DNA of 64,000 bases. It comes from Streptomyces sp. NBC_01754 (GTDB lineage Bacteria; Actinomycetota; Actinomycetes; Streptomycetales; Streptomycetaceae). The notes below the pieces were generated by a model. That model had not been told where the DNA came from, did not search any database, and saw only the letters and a program-made list of their open reading frames with translations. Position 1 is the stretch's first letter, and every line of letters starts with the position of its first letter. The DNA lies in contig NZ_CP109132.1 in the NCBI RefSeq assembly GCF_035918015.1, positions 5,828,001-5,892,000 of the forward strand, given 5' to 3'. Positions 26,734-35,676 of this stretch are shown here, piece by piece. Both the position numbers and the translations under genes were made by a program.

Positions 26734-29649
26734 ATGACAGAGACGGCGAGCGGCCCGGCACGAGGTTCCCGTACCAAGGGAGCCAAGTCGACTGCGAACA
26801 AGCAGGGCCTGCGCATCGAGCGCGTCCACACCACCCCCGGCGTGCATCCGTACGACGAGGTGGCGTGGGAGCGCCGTGACGTCGTCATGACCAATTGGCG
26901 CGACGGCTCGATCAACTTCGAGCAGCGTGGCGTCGAGTTCCCCGACTTCTGGTCGGTGAACGCGGTCAACATCGTCACCAGCAAGTACTTCAGGGGTGCC
27001 GTCGGCACGCCGCAGCGGGAGACCGGCCTGCGGCAGCTGATCGACCGGATCGTGAAGACGTACCGGAAGGCCGGCGAGAACCACCACTACTTCGCCTCCC
27101 CCGCCGACGCGGAGGTCTTCGAGCACGAACTGGCCTACGCCCTCCTGCACCAGATCTTCAGCTTCAACTCGCCGGTCTGGTTCAACGTCGGTACGCCCCA
27201 GCCGCAGCAGGTCTCCGCCTGCTTCATCCTGGCCGTCGACGACTCGATGGAGTCGATCCTGGACTGGTACAAGGAAGAGGGCATGATCTTCAAGGGCGGC
27301 TCGGGTGCCGGCCTGAACCTCTCCCGCATCCGCTCCTCCAAGGAACTCCTCTCCTCGGGCGGCAACGCCTCCGGTCCGGTCTCCTTCATGCGCGGTGCCG
27401 ACGCCTCCGCCGGAACGATCAAGTCCGGTGGTGCGACCCGCCGTGCGGCCAAGATGGTCATCCTCGACGTCGACCACCCCGACATCGAGAACTTCATCGA
27501 GACGAAGGTGAAGGAGGAGGAGAAGATCCGCGCCCTGCGTGACGCGGGCTTCGACATGGACCTGGGCGGCGACGACATCACGTCCGTCCAGTACCAGAAC
27601 GCCAACAACTCGGTCCGTGTGAACGACGCGTTCATGAAGGCCGTGGAGTCCGGCGGGAAGTTCGGCCTGCGGGCCCGCATGACCGGCGAGGTCATCGAAG
27701 AGGTCGAGGCCAAGTCCCTCTTCCGTAAGATGGCCGAGGCCGCCTGGGCCTGCGCCGACCCGGGCATTCAGTACGACGACACGATCAACGCCTGGCACAC
27801 CTGCCCGGAGTCCGGCCGGATCAACGGCTCGAACCCGTGCAGCGAGTACATGCACCTGGACAACACCTCGTGCAACCTGGCCTCGCTGAACCTGATGAAG
27901 TTCCTCAAGGACGACGGCGAGGGCCACCAGTCCTTCGAGTCGGAGCGTTTCGCCAAGGTCGTCGAGCTGGTCATCACCGCGATGGACATCTCGATCTGCT
28001 TCGCGGACTTCCCGACGCGGAAGATCGGCGAGAACACCCGCGCCTTCCGCCAGCTCGGCATCGGCTACGCCAACCTCGGCGCCCTGCTGATGGCGACCGG
28101 CCACGCGTACGACAGCGACGGCGGCCGCGCGCTCGCCGGTGCCATCACCTCGCTGATGACCAGCACCTCCTACCGCCGCTCCGCCGAGCTCGCGGCGGTC
28201 GTCGGTCCGTACGACGGCTACGCCCGCAACGCCGAGCCGCACCTGCGGGTCATGAAGCAGCACGCCGACGCCAACACCAAGGCCACCCGCGTGGACGACC
28301 TGGACTCGCCGGTCTGGGCCGCCGCCACGGAGGCCTGGCAGGACGTGGTCCGCCTCGGCGCGAAGAACGGCTTCCGCAACTCCCAGGCCTCGGTCATCGC
28401 CCCGACCGGCACCATCGGTCTCGCGATGTCCTGCGACACCACCGGCCTGGAGCCCGACCTGGCGCTGGTCAAGTTCAAGAAGCTGGTCGGCGGCGGCTCG
28501 ATGCAGATCGTCAACGGCACGGTCCCGCAGGCCCTGCGCCGCCTCGGCTACCACCAGGAGCAGATCGAGGCGATCGTCGCCCACATCGCCGAGAACGGCA
28601 ACGTGGTCGACGCCCCGGAACTGAAGACCGAGCACTACGAGGTCTTCGACTGCGCCATGGGTGAGCGTTCCATCTCGGCCATGGGCCACGTCCGGATGAT
28701 GGCGGCGATCCAGCCGTGGATCTCCGGCGCGCTGTCCAAGACGGTGAACCTGCCGGAGACGGCCACCGTCGAGGACGTCGAGGAGGTCTACTTCGAGGCG
28801 TGGAAGATGGGCGTCAAGGCGCTCGCGATCTACCGCGACAACTGCAAGGTCGGCCAGCCCCTCTCCGCCAAGAAGAAGGAGAAGGAGAAGGCCGAGGTGA
28901 CCGCGAAGACCGAGGACACCATCCGTGCCGCGGTCGAGAAGGTCGTCGAGTACCGCCCGGTCCGCAAGCGTCTGCCCAAGGGCCGGCCCGGCATCACCAC
29001 CAGTTTCACCGTGGGCGGTGCCGAGGGGTACATGACGGCCAACTCGTACCCGGACGACGGTCTCGGCGAGGTCTTCCTGAAGATGTCCAAGCAGGGTTCG
29101 ACCCTCGCGGGCATGATGGACGCCTTCTCGATCGCCGTCTCGGTCGGCCTGCAGTACGGCGTGCCGCTGGAGACCTACGTCTCCAAGTTCACCAACATGC
29201 GCTTCGAGCCGGCCGGTATGACGGACGACCCGGACGTGCGGATGGCGCAGTCGATCGTCGACTACATCTTCCGCCGACTGGCACTCGACTTCCTGCCGTT
29301 CGAGACGCGCTCCGCGCTCGGTATCCACTCCGCCGAGGAGCGCCAGCGCCACCTGGACACCGGTTCGTACGAGCAGGCGTACGGGGACGGAGACGGTGAC
29401 GTCCACATCGAGAGCCTGGCCCAGTCCGCGCCCGTGCGGTCCGAACCGCTGAAAGCGGTCACGGTGACCGAGGACGGCGCCGCGGTGCAGCCGGCCCCGC
29501 AGACGGCGCACACGTCGGCCGAACTGGTCGAGATGCAGCTCGGCATCAGTGCCGACGCCCCGCTCTGTTTCTCCTGCGGTACGAAGATGCAGCGCGCCGG
29601 CTCCTGCTACATCTGCGAGGGCTGCGGCTCGACCAGCGGTTGCAGCTGA
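26734..29649 (+). CDS. nrdJ: class II (adenosylcobalamin-dependent) ribonucleotide reductase
   Basis: A 971-residue enzyme that reduces ribonucleotides to deoxyribonucleotides with coenzyme B12, with or without oxygen. Visible features: SACFILAVDDSMESIL (redox Cys), GGSGAGLNLSRIRS, the catalytic loop NPCSEYMHLDNTSCNLASLNL (radical Cys and partners), PTGTIGLAMSCDTTGLEPD, and a C-terminal four-Cys module (CFSCGTKMQRAGSCYICEGC) of the type that re-reduces the active site. No N-terminal ATP-cone is seen. The ATG follows GGGAGG. No cobalamin riboswitch is seen in front; in Streptomyces that element controls the class I nrdABS operon instead. Confidence 0.97.
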   Translation: MTETASGPARGSRTKGAKSTANKQGLRIERVHTTPGVHPYDEVAWERRDVVMTNWRDGSINFEQRGVEFPDFWSVNAVNIVTSKYFRGAVGTPQRETGLRQLIDRIVKTYRKAGENHHYFASPADAEVFEHELAYALLHQIFSFNSPVWFNVGTPQPQQVSACFILAVDDSMESILDWYKEEGMIFKGGSGAGLNLSRIRSSKELLSSGGNASGPVSFMRGADASAGTIKSGGATRRAAKMVILDVDHPDIENFIETKVKEEEKIRALRDAGFDMDLGGDDITSVQYQNANNSVRVNDAFMKAVESGGKFGLRARMTGEVIEEVEAKSLFRKMAEAAWACADPGIQYDDTINAWHTCPESGRINGSNPCSEYMHLDNTSCNLASLNLMKFLKDDGEGHQSFESERFAKVVELVITAMDISICFADFPTRKIGENTRAFRQLGIGYANLGALLMATGHAYDSDGGRALAGAITSLMTSTSYRRSAELAAVVGPYDGYARNAEPHLRVMKQHADANTKATRVDDLDSPVWAAATEAWQDVVRLGAKNGFRNSQASVIAPTGTIGLAMSCDTTGLEPDLALVKFKKLVGGGSMQIVNGTVPQALRRLGYHQEQIEAIVAHIAENGNVVDAPELKTEHYEVFDCAMGERSISAMGHVRMMAAIQPWISGALSKTVNLPETATVEDVEEVYFEAWKMGVKALAIYRDNCKVGQPLSAKKKEKEKAEVTAKTEDTIRAAVEKVVEYRPVRKRLPKGRPGITTSFTVGGAEGYMTANSYPDDGLGEVFLKMSKQGSTLAGMMDAFSIAVSVGLQYGVPLETYVSKFTNMRFEPAGMTDDPDVRMAQSIVDYIFRRLALDFLPFETRSALGIHSAEERQRHLDTGSYEQAYGDGDGDVHIESLAQSAPVRSEPLKAVTVTEDGAAVQPAPQTAHTSAELVEMQLGISADAPLCFSCGTKMQRAGSCYICEGCGSTSGCS

Positions 29650-29764
29650 GAACGAGGGAGACCGCCGCGGTGCCCGACACCTGCGGCGGACCCTGCGGAG
29701 TTGATGAGTTCTTGTCGGACGCGTCCTTGAGTGCCTGCTGCTGAGGGTGCCGCACCGCAGGTGA

Positions 29765-29797
29765 GAGAGGGCGCCGGCCATCGGCCGGCGCCCTCTC
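29765..29797 (+). terminator. hairpin after nrdJ
   Basis: A perfect 15-bp stem (29765-29779 with 29783-29797) and a 3-base loop ATC, between nrdJ and the convergent terD-like gene; probably bidirectional. Confidence 0.85.
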
Positions 29798-29916
29798 CGG
29801 TGCTCCGCGCCCGCAAGGTACGGGCACCGCGTGACCGGCGCGGGGACCGCTCCGCGGCCGATCCGTTTCACCGGTCCACTCCGCCGAGCCCTTCGCGGGA
29901 ACTCGGGACCGGGCCG

Positions 29917-30447
29917 TCAGCCGGCGCGGCTTCCCATCACGGCGGCGAACGCGTCGGGGTCGGCGTCGAAGCCGCGGACGGCGCCGTGGAATCCCCAGGC
30001 CCCCGTCGCGTCCCGGGCGAACTCGGCGACGACGGCCGCCGTGGCGGCGGACACGCCCGAGAAGTCGTCCTCGGACAGGGTGGTGTAGCCCTCGACGATC
30101 TGTACGGCGGTGTTCTCCACCTCGCCGAAGGTCTTGCGGCCGTCCCGCTGCTGGATCATGACACCGACGATCACCCTGGAGTAGGCGTCCGACAGCCGGT
30201 TCAGTTCGAGCGTCATCACCTCGTCGAAACCGAAGCCCTGCCCGGTCGTGCTGTCGCGGTTCAGCGTGATCGTGCCGTCGGGCGACCTGCTGTCGAAGTG
30301 CACGAGGTAGGCGGGGCTGCCGAACGGTGCGTCCGCCGTGTACGGGGCCGCGATGATGTCCAGGTCGTTGGCGGGCTCGCCGGTCGGGCTCGGGTCCCAT
30401 TTGACCCGCACTTCGACCTTCTCGATGTCTTTCTTGGGGGTGCTCAT
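29917..30447 (-). CDS. TerD-family (CABP) stress protein
   Basis: A 176-residue TerD-domain protein (calcium-binding, tellurite/chemical-stress family). The sequence shows VEVRVKWDPSPTGEPANDLDI, YLVHFDSRSPDGTITLNRDSTTGQGFGFDEVMTLEL with the acidic calcium-site residues, and a terminal FDADPDAFAAVM. GGAGGGAAG lies 4-5 bases before the ATG. Unlike most TerD members it begins ...KDIEKVEVRVKWDPS rather than with a Gly-Asn-x-Leu segment, so it is a diverged paralogue. It stands alone, without terABC genes nearby. Cytoplasmic; role in metal or oxidative stress inferred from the family only. Confidence 0.87.
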   Translation of the reverse strand: MSTPKKDIEKVEVRVKWDPSPTGEPANDLDIIAAPYTADAPFGSPAYLVHFDSRSPDGTITLNRDSTTGQGFGFDEVMTLELNRLSDAYSRVIVGVMIQQRDGRKTFGEVENTAVQIVEGYTTLSEDDFSGVSAATAAVVAEFARDATGAWGFHGAVRGFDADPDAFAAVMGSRAG

Positions 30448-30676
30448 CGGACTTCCCTCCTTGCCGCTGGCCGACGCCCCACGGATGGCGCCGCTGCGCA
30501 GCCCTGCCTCATTCCTCTCAGATGATGTCGGTAACTTTGCGTGGATCCAACCATGTTGGGGCCCTACGGCGGATTCGGGCCATCGCTTGGCCGAGGATGG
30601 CTGATCCAGGCCGTCGTCGTCCACAGGACCGCGACGGGCATGACGCCGGCCACGCGGGGCCCCGTACGATGGCGCG

Positions 30677-31282
30677 GTGCTGGTCAAGTGGATGTGCTGC
30701 ACCGTGGTGGACCGTCGAGGTTTTGAACAGGGGCAGGGCGGGTGGGCCGACCTGCTCGGCGAACCCGGATTCCGGGGGCAGAGCGGTGGGTGGAGCCGAG
30801 CACGCCCCGACGTCGCCCATGTCTTCGCGTTCTGGGACAACCGGGTCTTCTACGACTCGTTCATGGCCGGCGGCCACGAACGGCTGGCCGCCGAGCAGTC
30901 CGGTACGTACACGGACATGCAGGTCAGGCTCTTCGAGTACCGGTTCGACGTGAAGACGGGCTTCGAGCCGCATTTCACCGACGCGGACGTGGTGCGGGTG
31001 GCTCACAGCCGGGTGCGCGAGGATCGCGTCGAGCACTTCGCGCTCATGCAGGAGAAGGTCTGGAACCCGGCCATGGCGGGCTCCCCGGGGATGCTGCGCG
31101 GGGTGTTCGGCGAAGCGCCGGGCAACGAGTTCCTGGTCCTGTCGATGTGGCAGTCGAGCGCCGAACGCGGCAAGTACCGGCCGGAGAGTGCCGCCCGGCT
31201 CTCGGCCCGCGCGGAGATCGAGAGGGACGTCGAGGACCTGACCGGCGACGTCGTCCTGCTCGAACCCTCCTGGACGGTGTGA
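30677..31282 (+). CDS. DUF4937 (YdbC-like) dimeric alpha/beta-barrel protein
   Basis: A 201-residue protein starting at GTG. Two related halves are visible. The first (LVKWMCCTVVDRRGFEQGQGGW ... VFAFWDNRVFYDSFM) and the second (VRVAHSRVREDRVEHF ... FLVLSMWQSSAERGKY) each have the ferredoxin-like pattern of the antibiotic-monooxygenase/dimeric barrel fold. No catalytic residue or cofactor motif can be named. It stands between terD and a histidine phosphatase on the plus strand, with ~140-base gaps, so it is probably monocistronic. Function unknown; related domains bind small hydrophobic compounds or haem. Confidence 0.75.
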   Translation: MLVKWMCCTVVDRRGFEQGQGGWADLLGEPGFRGQSGGWSRARPDVAHVFAFWDNRVFYDSFMAGGHERLAAEQSGTYTDMQVRLFEYRFDVKTGFEPHFTDADVVRVAHSRVREDRVEHFALMQEKVWNPAMAGSPGMLRGVFGEAPGNEFLVLSMWQSSAERGKYRPESAARLSARAEIERDVEDLTGDVVLLEPSWTV

Positions 31283-31303
31283 GGCCCACGCGCGACCGCC
31301 CCG

Positions 31304-31364
31304 CGCGCGTCTCCCCGGTCACGTACGCCGAGCCCGCGCGTCTCCTTGGTCACATACGCCGAGT
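31304..31364. repeat. imperfect 30-base tandem repeat
   Basis: 31304-31333 and 31335-31364 are two copies of a 30-base unit (period 31) differing at about four positions (CC/TT, G/A, C/T). It lies between the DUF4937 and histidine-phosphatase genes; no known site is recognised within it. Confidence 0.7.
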
Positions 31365-31420
31365 GGGGCCCCGCGCGGCCGCCCGATCACGCCGGACGCC
31401 TCCTGCTCTAGGGTCGGTAC

Positions 31421-32080
31421 ATGGCACGACCGCAACGCATCGTTCTCGTCCGCCACGGCGAGTCCGAGGGCAACGACGACGACAGCGTCTACGAACGCCT
31501 ACCCGACCACGCTCTGAGACTGACGGCGAAGGGCCTGCGTCAGGCCCGGGAGGCGGGCGCCGGGCTCCGCGAGGTGTTCGGGGACGAGCGGGTCAGTGTC
31601 TATGTGTCCCCCTACCGGCGCACCCACGAGACGTTCAGGGAGTTCGGCCTCGACCCGGAGCGCGTACGGGTCCGGGAGGAGCCGAGGCTGCGTGAACAGG
31701 ACTGGGGCAACTGGCAGGACCGGAAGGACGTCAGATTGCAGAAGGCCTACCGGGACGCGTACGGGCACTTCTTCTACCGCTTCGCCCAGGGGGAGTCCGG
31801 AGCGGACGTGTACGACCGGGTCGACGCGTTCCTGGAGAGCCTCCACCGCAGCTTCGAGGACCCCGACCACCCTCAGAACGTCCTGCTGGTCACCCACGGC
31901 CTCACCCTGCGGCTGTTCTGCATGCGCTGGTTCCACTGGTCGGTGGCGGAGTTCGAATCGCTCTCCAATCCCGGGAACGGTGAAACGAGGACGCTGCTGC
32001 TCGGCGCGGACGGCCGCTACACACTCGACCGGCCGTTCGAGCAGTGGCGCACCCCGGAGCCGTACGGACGTACGGGATAG
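31421..32080 (+). CDS. histidine phosphatase superfamily protein
   Basis: A 219-residue branch-1 histidine phosphatase. The RHG catalytic motif is VLVRHGESEGN near the N-terminus (His is the phospho-acceptor), with a second Arg in SPYRRTHETF, the acid Glu in REEPRLREQDWGNW, and the second His in LVTHGLTLRLF. The REQDWGNWQD sequence resembles the phosphoglycerate-mutase-like group of actinobacteria with broad specificity. Cytosolic. The next gene, an ADP-ribosylglycohydrolase, starts 12 bases downstream, so both are probably one transcript. Natural substrate unknown. Confidence 0.9.
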   Translation: MARPQRIVLVRHGESEGNDDDSVYERLPDHALRLTAKGLRQAREAGAGLREVFGDERVSVYVSPYRRTHETFREFGLDPERVRVREEPRLREQDWGNWQDRKDVRLQKAYRDAYGHFFYRFAQGESGADVYDRVDAFLESLHRSFEDPDHPQNVLLVTHGLTLRLFCMRWFHWSVAEFESLSNPGNGETRTLLLGADGRYTLDRPFEQWRTPEPYGRTG

Positions 32081-32092
32081 ACTGGGCCGGCG

Positions 32093-33013
32093 ATGACCGC
32101 TGATTCCGCTTCTGTCTCCGACCGGCGCTTCGAACGTGCCCTGGCCAGCCTGCGTGGACTCTCCGTGGGAGATGCCCTCGGCTCTCAGTTCTTCGTTCCG
32201 GCCAACTACCCCCTGCTCAAGGAACGCTCTCTGCCGGCCGGACCGTGGCAGTGGACCGACGACACCGAGATGGCGTGCTCCGTACTCGCCGTGCTGGTCG
32301 CGCACGAGCGCGTCGACCAGGACGCCCTCGTCGGCTCGTTCGCCCGGCACCACGACGTCGAGCGAGGCTACGGACGCGCCGTCGACCGGCTGCTGCGGCT
32401 GGTCAGGGAGGGCGGCGACTGGCGGCGGCTGGCGGCCGCGCTCTTCCAGGGGCAGGGCTCCTGGGGCAACGGTTCCGCCATGCGCATCGCACCCCTGGGC
32501 GCCTGGTACGCGGACGACCCGGAACAGGCCACACACCAGGCCGAGATCTCCTCGTACACCACCCACCAGCACCGTGAAGCCGTCGTGGGCGCGATGGCGG
32601 TGGCGGCCGCCGCGGCCCTCGCCGCCGCCCCCGGGGGCCCGCCGACGCCGGAGGAACTGCTGGACGGGGTCGTGGCGCTGGTGCCGCGCAGCGCGGTCGG
32701 TGCGGGACTGCGCCGGGCGCGCGACATGCTCGACTACCGGGACGCGGGGACGGTCGCGGCGGTGCTCGGCAACGGGCGCCGCACGAGTGCGCACGACACC
32801 GTGCCGTTCGCCCTCTGGTCGGCCGCACGGAGCCTCGGTGACTTCGAGGAGGCCTTCTGGGTGACGGCGCAGGCCGGTGGCGATGTGGACACCACCTGCG
32901 CGATCGTCGGCGGAGTCCTCTCGGCGGGCGCGGCGGGTTCCCCTCCGGACGCATGGTCGGCCCGGACGGAGGAACTGCCGGACTGGGTTCCCGGGGCGGT
33001 CGCCCGACCCTGA
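32093..33013 (+). CDS. ADP-ribosylglycohydrolase-family protein
   Basis: A 306-residue all-helical ADP-ribosylglycohydrolase (DraG/ARH family), which removes ADP-ribose from protein or nucleic acid side chains. The di-magnesium site is visible: SVGDALGSQF, the WTDDTEMAC motif (both Asp and Thr), and QAGGDVDTTCAIVGG near the C-terminus. All three metal-binding elements are intact, so it is probably active. It is 12 bases after the histidine phosphatase. The target is not predictable; reversal of regulatory ADP-ribosylation is the standard role. Confidence 0.92.
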   Translation: MTADSASVSDRRFERALASLRGLSVGDALGSQFFVPANYPLLKERSLPAGPWQWTDDTEMACSVLAVLVAHERVDQDALVGSFARHHDVERGYGRAVDRLLRLVREGGDWRRLAAALFQGQGSWGNGSAMRIAPLGAWYADDPEQATHQAEISSYTTHQHREAVVGAMAVAAAAALAAAPGGPPTPEELLDGVVALVPRSAVGAGLRRARDMLDYRDAGTVAAVLGNGRRTSAHDTVPFALWSAARSLGDFEEAFWVTAQAGGDVDTTCAIVGGVLSAGAAGSPPDAWSARTEELPDWVPGAVARP

Positions 33014-33310
33014 GCCCGATGGACGGGTGTGCCGCCTCGCCGTCGGTGTCCCGGATGTACCGCGCCTTGTGTCACGGTCCTGCCCCGAGCGGCTGGGAAC
33101 GGATCCGGCCTCCTGTCCCGGCTCCCTGTCCCGGCCGCGCGTTCCGGCTCCGGTTCCTGGCGCCGGTTCTCCGCGCCGTTTCCTCGCCCCTGTGTCAGAG
33201 CTCCGCTTCCGCCCGAAGGCGGTCCCGCACGGGGATCGGTGAACCGTACCGGCCAAGGGTGCCCCCCGGGGTGTTCTTGCCGCGCCCGTCGGCGTACCCT
33301 GGCAGGCGCC

Positions 33311-34021
33311 ATGCCGTACGAACCACCCACGCACACCGTCGAGCGCTCACTGCGCGCCACTTCCGGTGCCAAGACCGTCGCCGGTGTCGACGAGGTCGGA
33401 CGCGGAGCGTGGGCGGGCCCCGTGACCGTGTGCGCGGCCGTCACCGGCCTCCGCCGACCCCCCGAGGGCCTCACCGACTCCAAGCTGATGAGTCCCAAGC
33501 GCCGTGCCGAACTCGCACCGCTGCTCGAGACCTGGGTCACCGCCTTCGGGCTGGGGCACGCCTCACCCCGGGAGATCGATGACCTCGGTATGACCGCCGC
33601 ACTCCGGCTCGCGGCGGTCAGGGCCCTCGACGCGCTGCCCGTCCGGCCGGACGCGGTGATACTCGACGGTAAGCACGACTACCTCGGAGACCCGTGGAAG
33701 GTCCGCACGGTGATCAAGGGCGACCAGTCCTGCGTCGCCGTCGCCGCGGCCTCGGTCATCGCCAAGGTGCGCCGGGACACGATGATGGCCGAACTGGAAG
33801 CGGATTCGGGTCGGTACGCGGACTTCGCCTTCGGCTCGAACGCCGGTTATCCGTCACCGGTGCACCAGGCCGCGCTGGAGGAGTGGGGGCCCACGCCTCA
33901 TCACCGCCTCAGCTGGTCCTATCTTGACGCGCTGCCCAAGTGGCAGCACCTGAAGAAGGTCCGTTTCTCCGCCGAGGCGGCCGCACTGGAAAGCGGGGGC
34001 CAGCTCGGCTTCGATTTCTGA
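33311..34021 (+). CDS. rnhB: ribonuclease HII
   Basis: A 236-residue RNase HII that cuts RNA in RNA-DNA hybrids and starts removal of misincorporated ribonucleotides. The active-site acids are visible: [13 protein letters not shown] (Asp and Glu, with the GRG motif), an Asp in [11 protein letters not shown], and the acid in [12 protein letters not shown]. The Tyr that recognises the RNA-DNA junction is in [11 protein letters not shown]. The ATG starts ...[23 protein letters not shown]; an upstream in-frame extension to 33029 is not credible. No ribosome site is strong. It is followed 11 bases later by a hypothetical gene. Confidence 0.96.
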   Translation: MPYEPPTHTVERSLRATSGAKTVAGVDEVGRGAWAGPVTVCAAVTGLRRPPEGLTDSKLMSPKRRAELAPLLETWVTAFGLGHASPREIDDLGMTAALRLAAVRALDALPVRPDAVILDGKHDYLGDPWKVRTVIKGDQSCVAVAAASVIAKVRRDTMMAELEADSGRYADFAFGSNAGYPSPVHQAALEEWGPTPHHRLSWSYLDALPKWQHLKKVRFSAEAAALESGGQLGFDF

Positions 34022-34031
34022 CCGCACAGGC

Positions 34032-34709
34032 TTGTTTTCCATCCGGCCCGAAGTGCCGGCGTTCGACAGACAACCATTCACGCCTCTCATCCCCGAGGAG
34101 CCTCCGATTCCCGAGAGTGCCCAGGGTCCCCGCGTAACTCCGGCCGCCGGCCGCACCGCGCCGACCCCCCGCCCCGTACCCGGACCGCGTTCCGCGGCCA
34201 TGCCGCGCCCCGGACAGCCGGGCCCCGGCCCCGCACGGCCGGCGCCCCCGGCGCAGCGCCCGCATCCCACGCCCACTCCGGCCCGCCAGGCCCGGAGCAA
34301 CCGCCCGGAGAGCCGTTCCCCGGCGCAGCTCCAGCTGATTCCGGCCCCCGTGGGCGGCGCGGTCGAAGCCGCTGACGAGGCCGTGGACCTGTTGCTCGAC
34401 TCCGGCCGCGCGCCCGGAGACGTCCTGGTGCTCACCACGGGTGAGCAGCACCCCTGGGCGGCCCACGAGCTCTCCTTCGGCGAGAGCGCGTACTGGGCCC
34501 AGCACGACGCCGGTGACGACGTCTTCTTCGCTCACGCCTCGAACGCCGGGCGTTGCGACGGGCGTTCCGTCGTGGTGGTGGCTGTCAACGGTGGCATCGA
34601 CGACGCCACCGTCCGTGCACTGGCGGTCGCCCGCGAACGTGCGGGCGCGCTGCTGATCGTGTGCGGGGACCCGCAGAAGGTCAACTCCGCGCTCGGCGCG
34701 GGCGTCTGA
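34032..34709 (+). CDS. conserved hypothetical protein with isolated UvrD-C-like domain
   Basis: A 225-residue frame that begins at TTG, 11 bases after rnhB; the ribosome site is poor, and an ATG at 34200 is an alternative. The first ~105 residues are Pro/Arg-rich and probably disordered. The last ~120 (PGDVLVLTTGEQHPWAAHELSFGESAYWAQ ... SVVVVAVNGGIDD ... RERAGALLIVCGDP) resemble the second RecA-like domain of UvrD/Rep helicases around motifs V-VI, where an ALTRAR...VVGD-like sequence occurs; no Walker A or B is present. It is therefore not a helicase by itself. Possibly a DNA-metabolism accessory factor coupled to rnhB. Function unknown. Confidence 0.65.
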   Translation: MFSIRPEVPAFDRQPFTPLIPEEPPIPESAQGPRVTPAAGRTAPTPRPVPGPRSAAMPRPGQPGPGPARPAPPAQRPHPTPTPARQARSNRPESRSPAQLQLIPAPVGGAVEAADEAVDLLLDSGRAPGDVLVLTTGEQHPWAAHELSFGESAYWAQHDAGDDVFFAHASNAGRCDGRSVVVVAVNGGIDDATVRALAVARERAGALLIVCGDPQKVNSALGAGV

Positions 34710-34722
34710 AGGACCCACATCC

Positions 34723-34756
34723 CGGTCCCGGTCGTCCGCGAGGGCGTCCGGGACCG
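34723..34756. terminator. hairpin between convergent hypothetical genes
   Basis: A 9-bp stem, CGGTCCCGG (34723-34731) with CCGGGACCG (34748-34756), whose loop can pair further; it follows the plus-strand stop by 13 bases. Confidence 0.6.
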
Positions 34757-34803
34757 TCCGCGTCCGGGGCCGGGCACCTGGGCCCGCGAGCCGGCCGCCC
34801 GGC

Positions 34804-35448
34804 TCACCGGGCGGCTGTCCGCCTCTGCGCTTCGGACGCGCCGCCGCCCCCGGTACGCACGGGACCCGTCTCCCCCTCGGTTGGGAGATCCGCGAGAGAG
34901 GACGGCTGCGACACCGAACTTGGCCTGCGTCCGCCCCTGCCCTCGCCCAGGACCTGCCAACCGCCCCGGGTGAGCGTGATGTACGCCCCGCAACGCAGAC
35001 CGTGCAGGGTGCAGGCATCCCTCAGACCCCACATCCACGCCCCGTCCTCCTCGGTCCACCGCTCGTCCCCCTCGCGGCAGTAGAGCAGTACGGCCGTACG
35101 CACCGGGGTCCGGCGGCGCAGATCATGCGGGACGACCCGGCGCAGGTGGGCCAGCAGCGCGTTGCGGAAATCCCAGCCGTCCGCGGCCACCGTGGTCCGG
35201 CGGGTGAACGAGGCGCTGGCCGTGAGCCGTTCCTCGTGATCCAGGACGGCGACGACCGCCATGGCCGGAGTCGGCCGGTGCCGTGCGTGCAAGCCGCTGA
35301 CGACCTGGCGCGGACTGCGCAGCAGAGGTATTCCGGCGGCCGCCCACTCGGCGGGTTCGAGTATCCGGGCAAGGTTGTTGACGGAGCCCGCGGAAACCGG
35401 GGACGCGGGCGGTGACGTGGCCGCGGACCAAGCGAATCCGAAGGTCAT
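34804..35448 (-). CDS. conserved hypothetical protein
   Basis: A 214-residue protein starting at an ATG 3-4 bases after AAGGGAGGA; an upstream in-frame ATG at 35577 lacks this. The central part is ordered (ARILEPAEWAAAGIPLLRSP; MAVVAVLDHEERLTASASFTRRT; LLAHLRRVVPHDLRRRTPVRTAVLLYCREGDERWTEEDGAWMWGLRDAC; GAYITLTRGGWQ), whereas the last ~50 residues are Ser/Gly-rich. No known catalytic motif is recognised and no signal peptide is seen. It lies between the rnhB-linked hypothetical and recQ and is oriented with recQ, 228 bases downstream of the recQ stop. Probably conserved in Streptomyces only; function unknown. Confidence 0.72.
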   Translation of the reverse strand: MTFGFAWSAATSPPASPVSAGSVNNLARILEPAEWAAAGIPLLRSPRQVVSGLHARHRPTPAMAVVAVLDHEERLTASASFTRRTTVAADGWDFRNALLAHLRRVVPHDLRRRTPVRTAVLLYCREGDERWTEEDGAWMWGLRDACTLHGLRCGAYITLTRGGWQVLGEGRGGRRPSSVSQPSSLADLPTEGETGPVRTGGGGASEAQRRTAAR

Positions 35449-35676
35449 GGGTCCTCCCTTCGCTACGCGCCCACAGTGCGGGCGGGGTGGAGTGAGGGCG
35501 CGCCGCGGCACAGCCCTTCCGTGCCGGCGAAAGGACCGTACGGGGAGCGACTTCGATTCTTCCTGCCACGCCGGCACGCGGCAACGAGCAGTTGACGCGG
35601 GTGACGGGTATCGGACGGAATGACACGCATATCCCTGGTGATGTCACTGCCCGTTCGTATGGGCGTCAAGCCCCGG

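Noticed and set aside
26701..29871. 1056-codon minus-strand open frame opposite nrdJ
   Set aside because: Mirror of nrdJ codon usage; Asp/Val/Leu/Gly-rich translation without domain features.
33014..33310. Possible small gene between the ADP-ribosylglycohydrolase and rnhB
   Set aside because: Open frames exist in all phases but are Pro/Arg/Ser-rich, lack start signals and run into rnhB; the region reads as non-coding.
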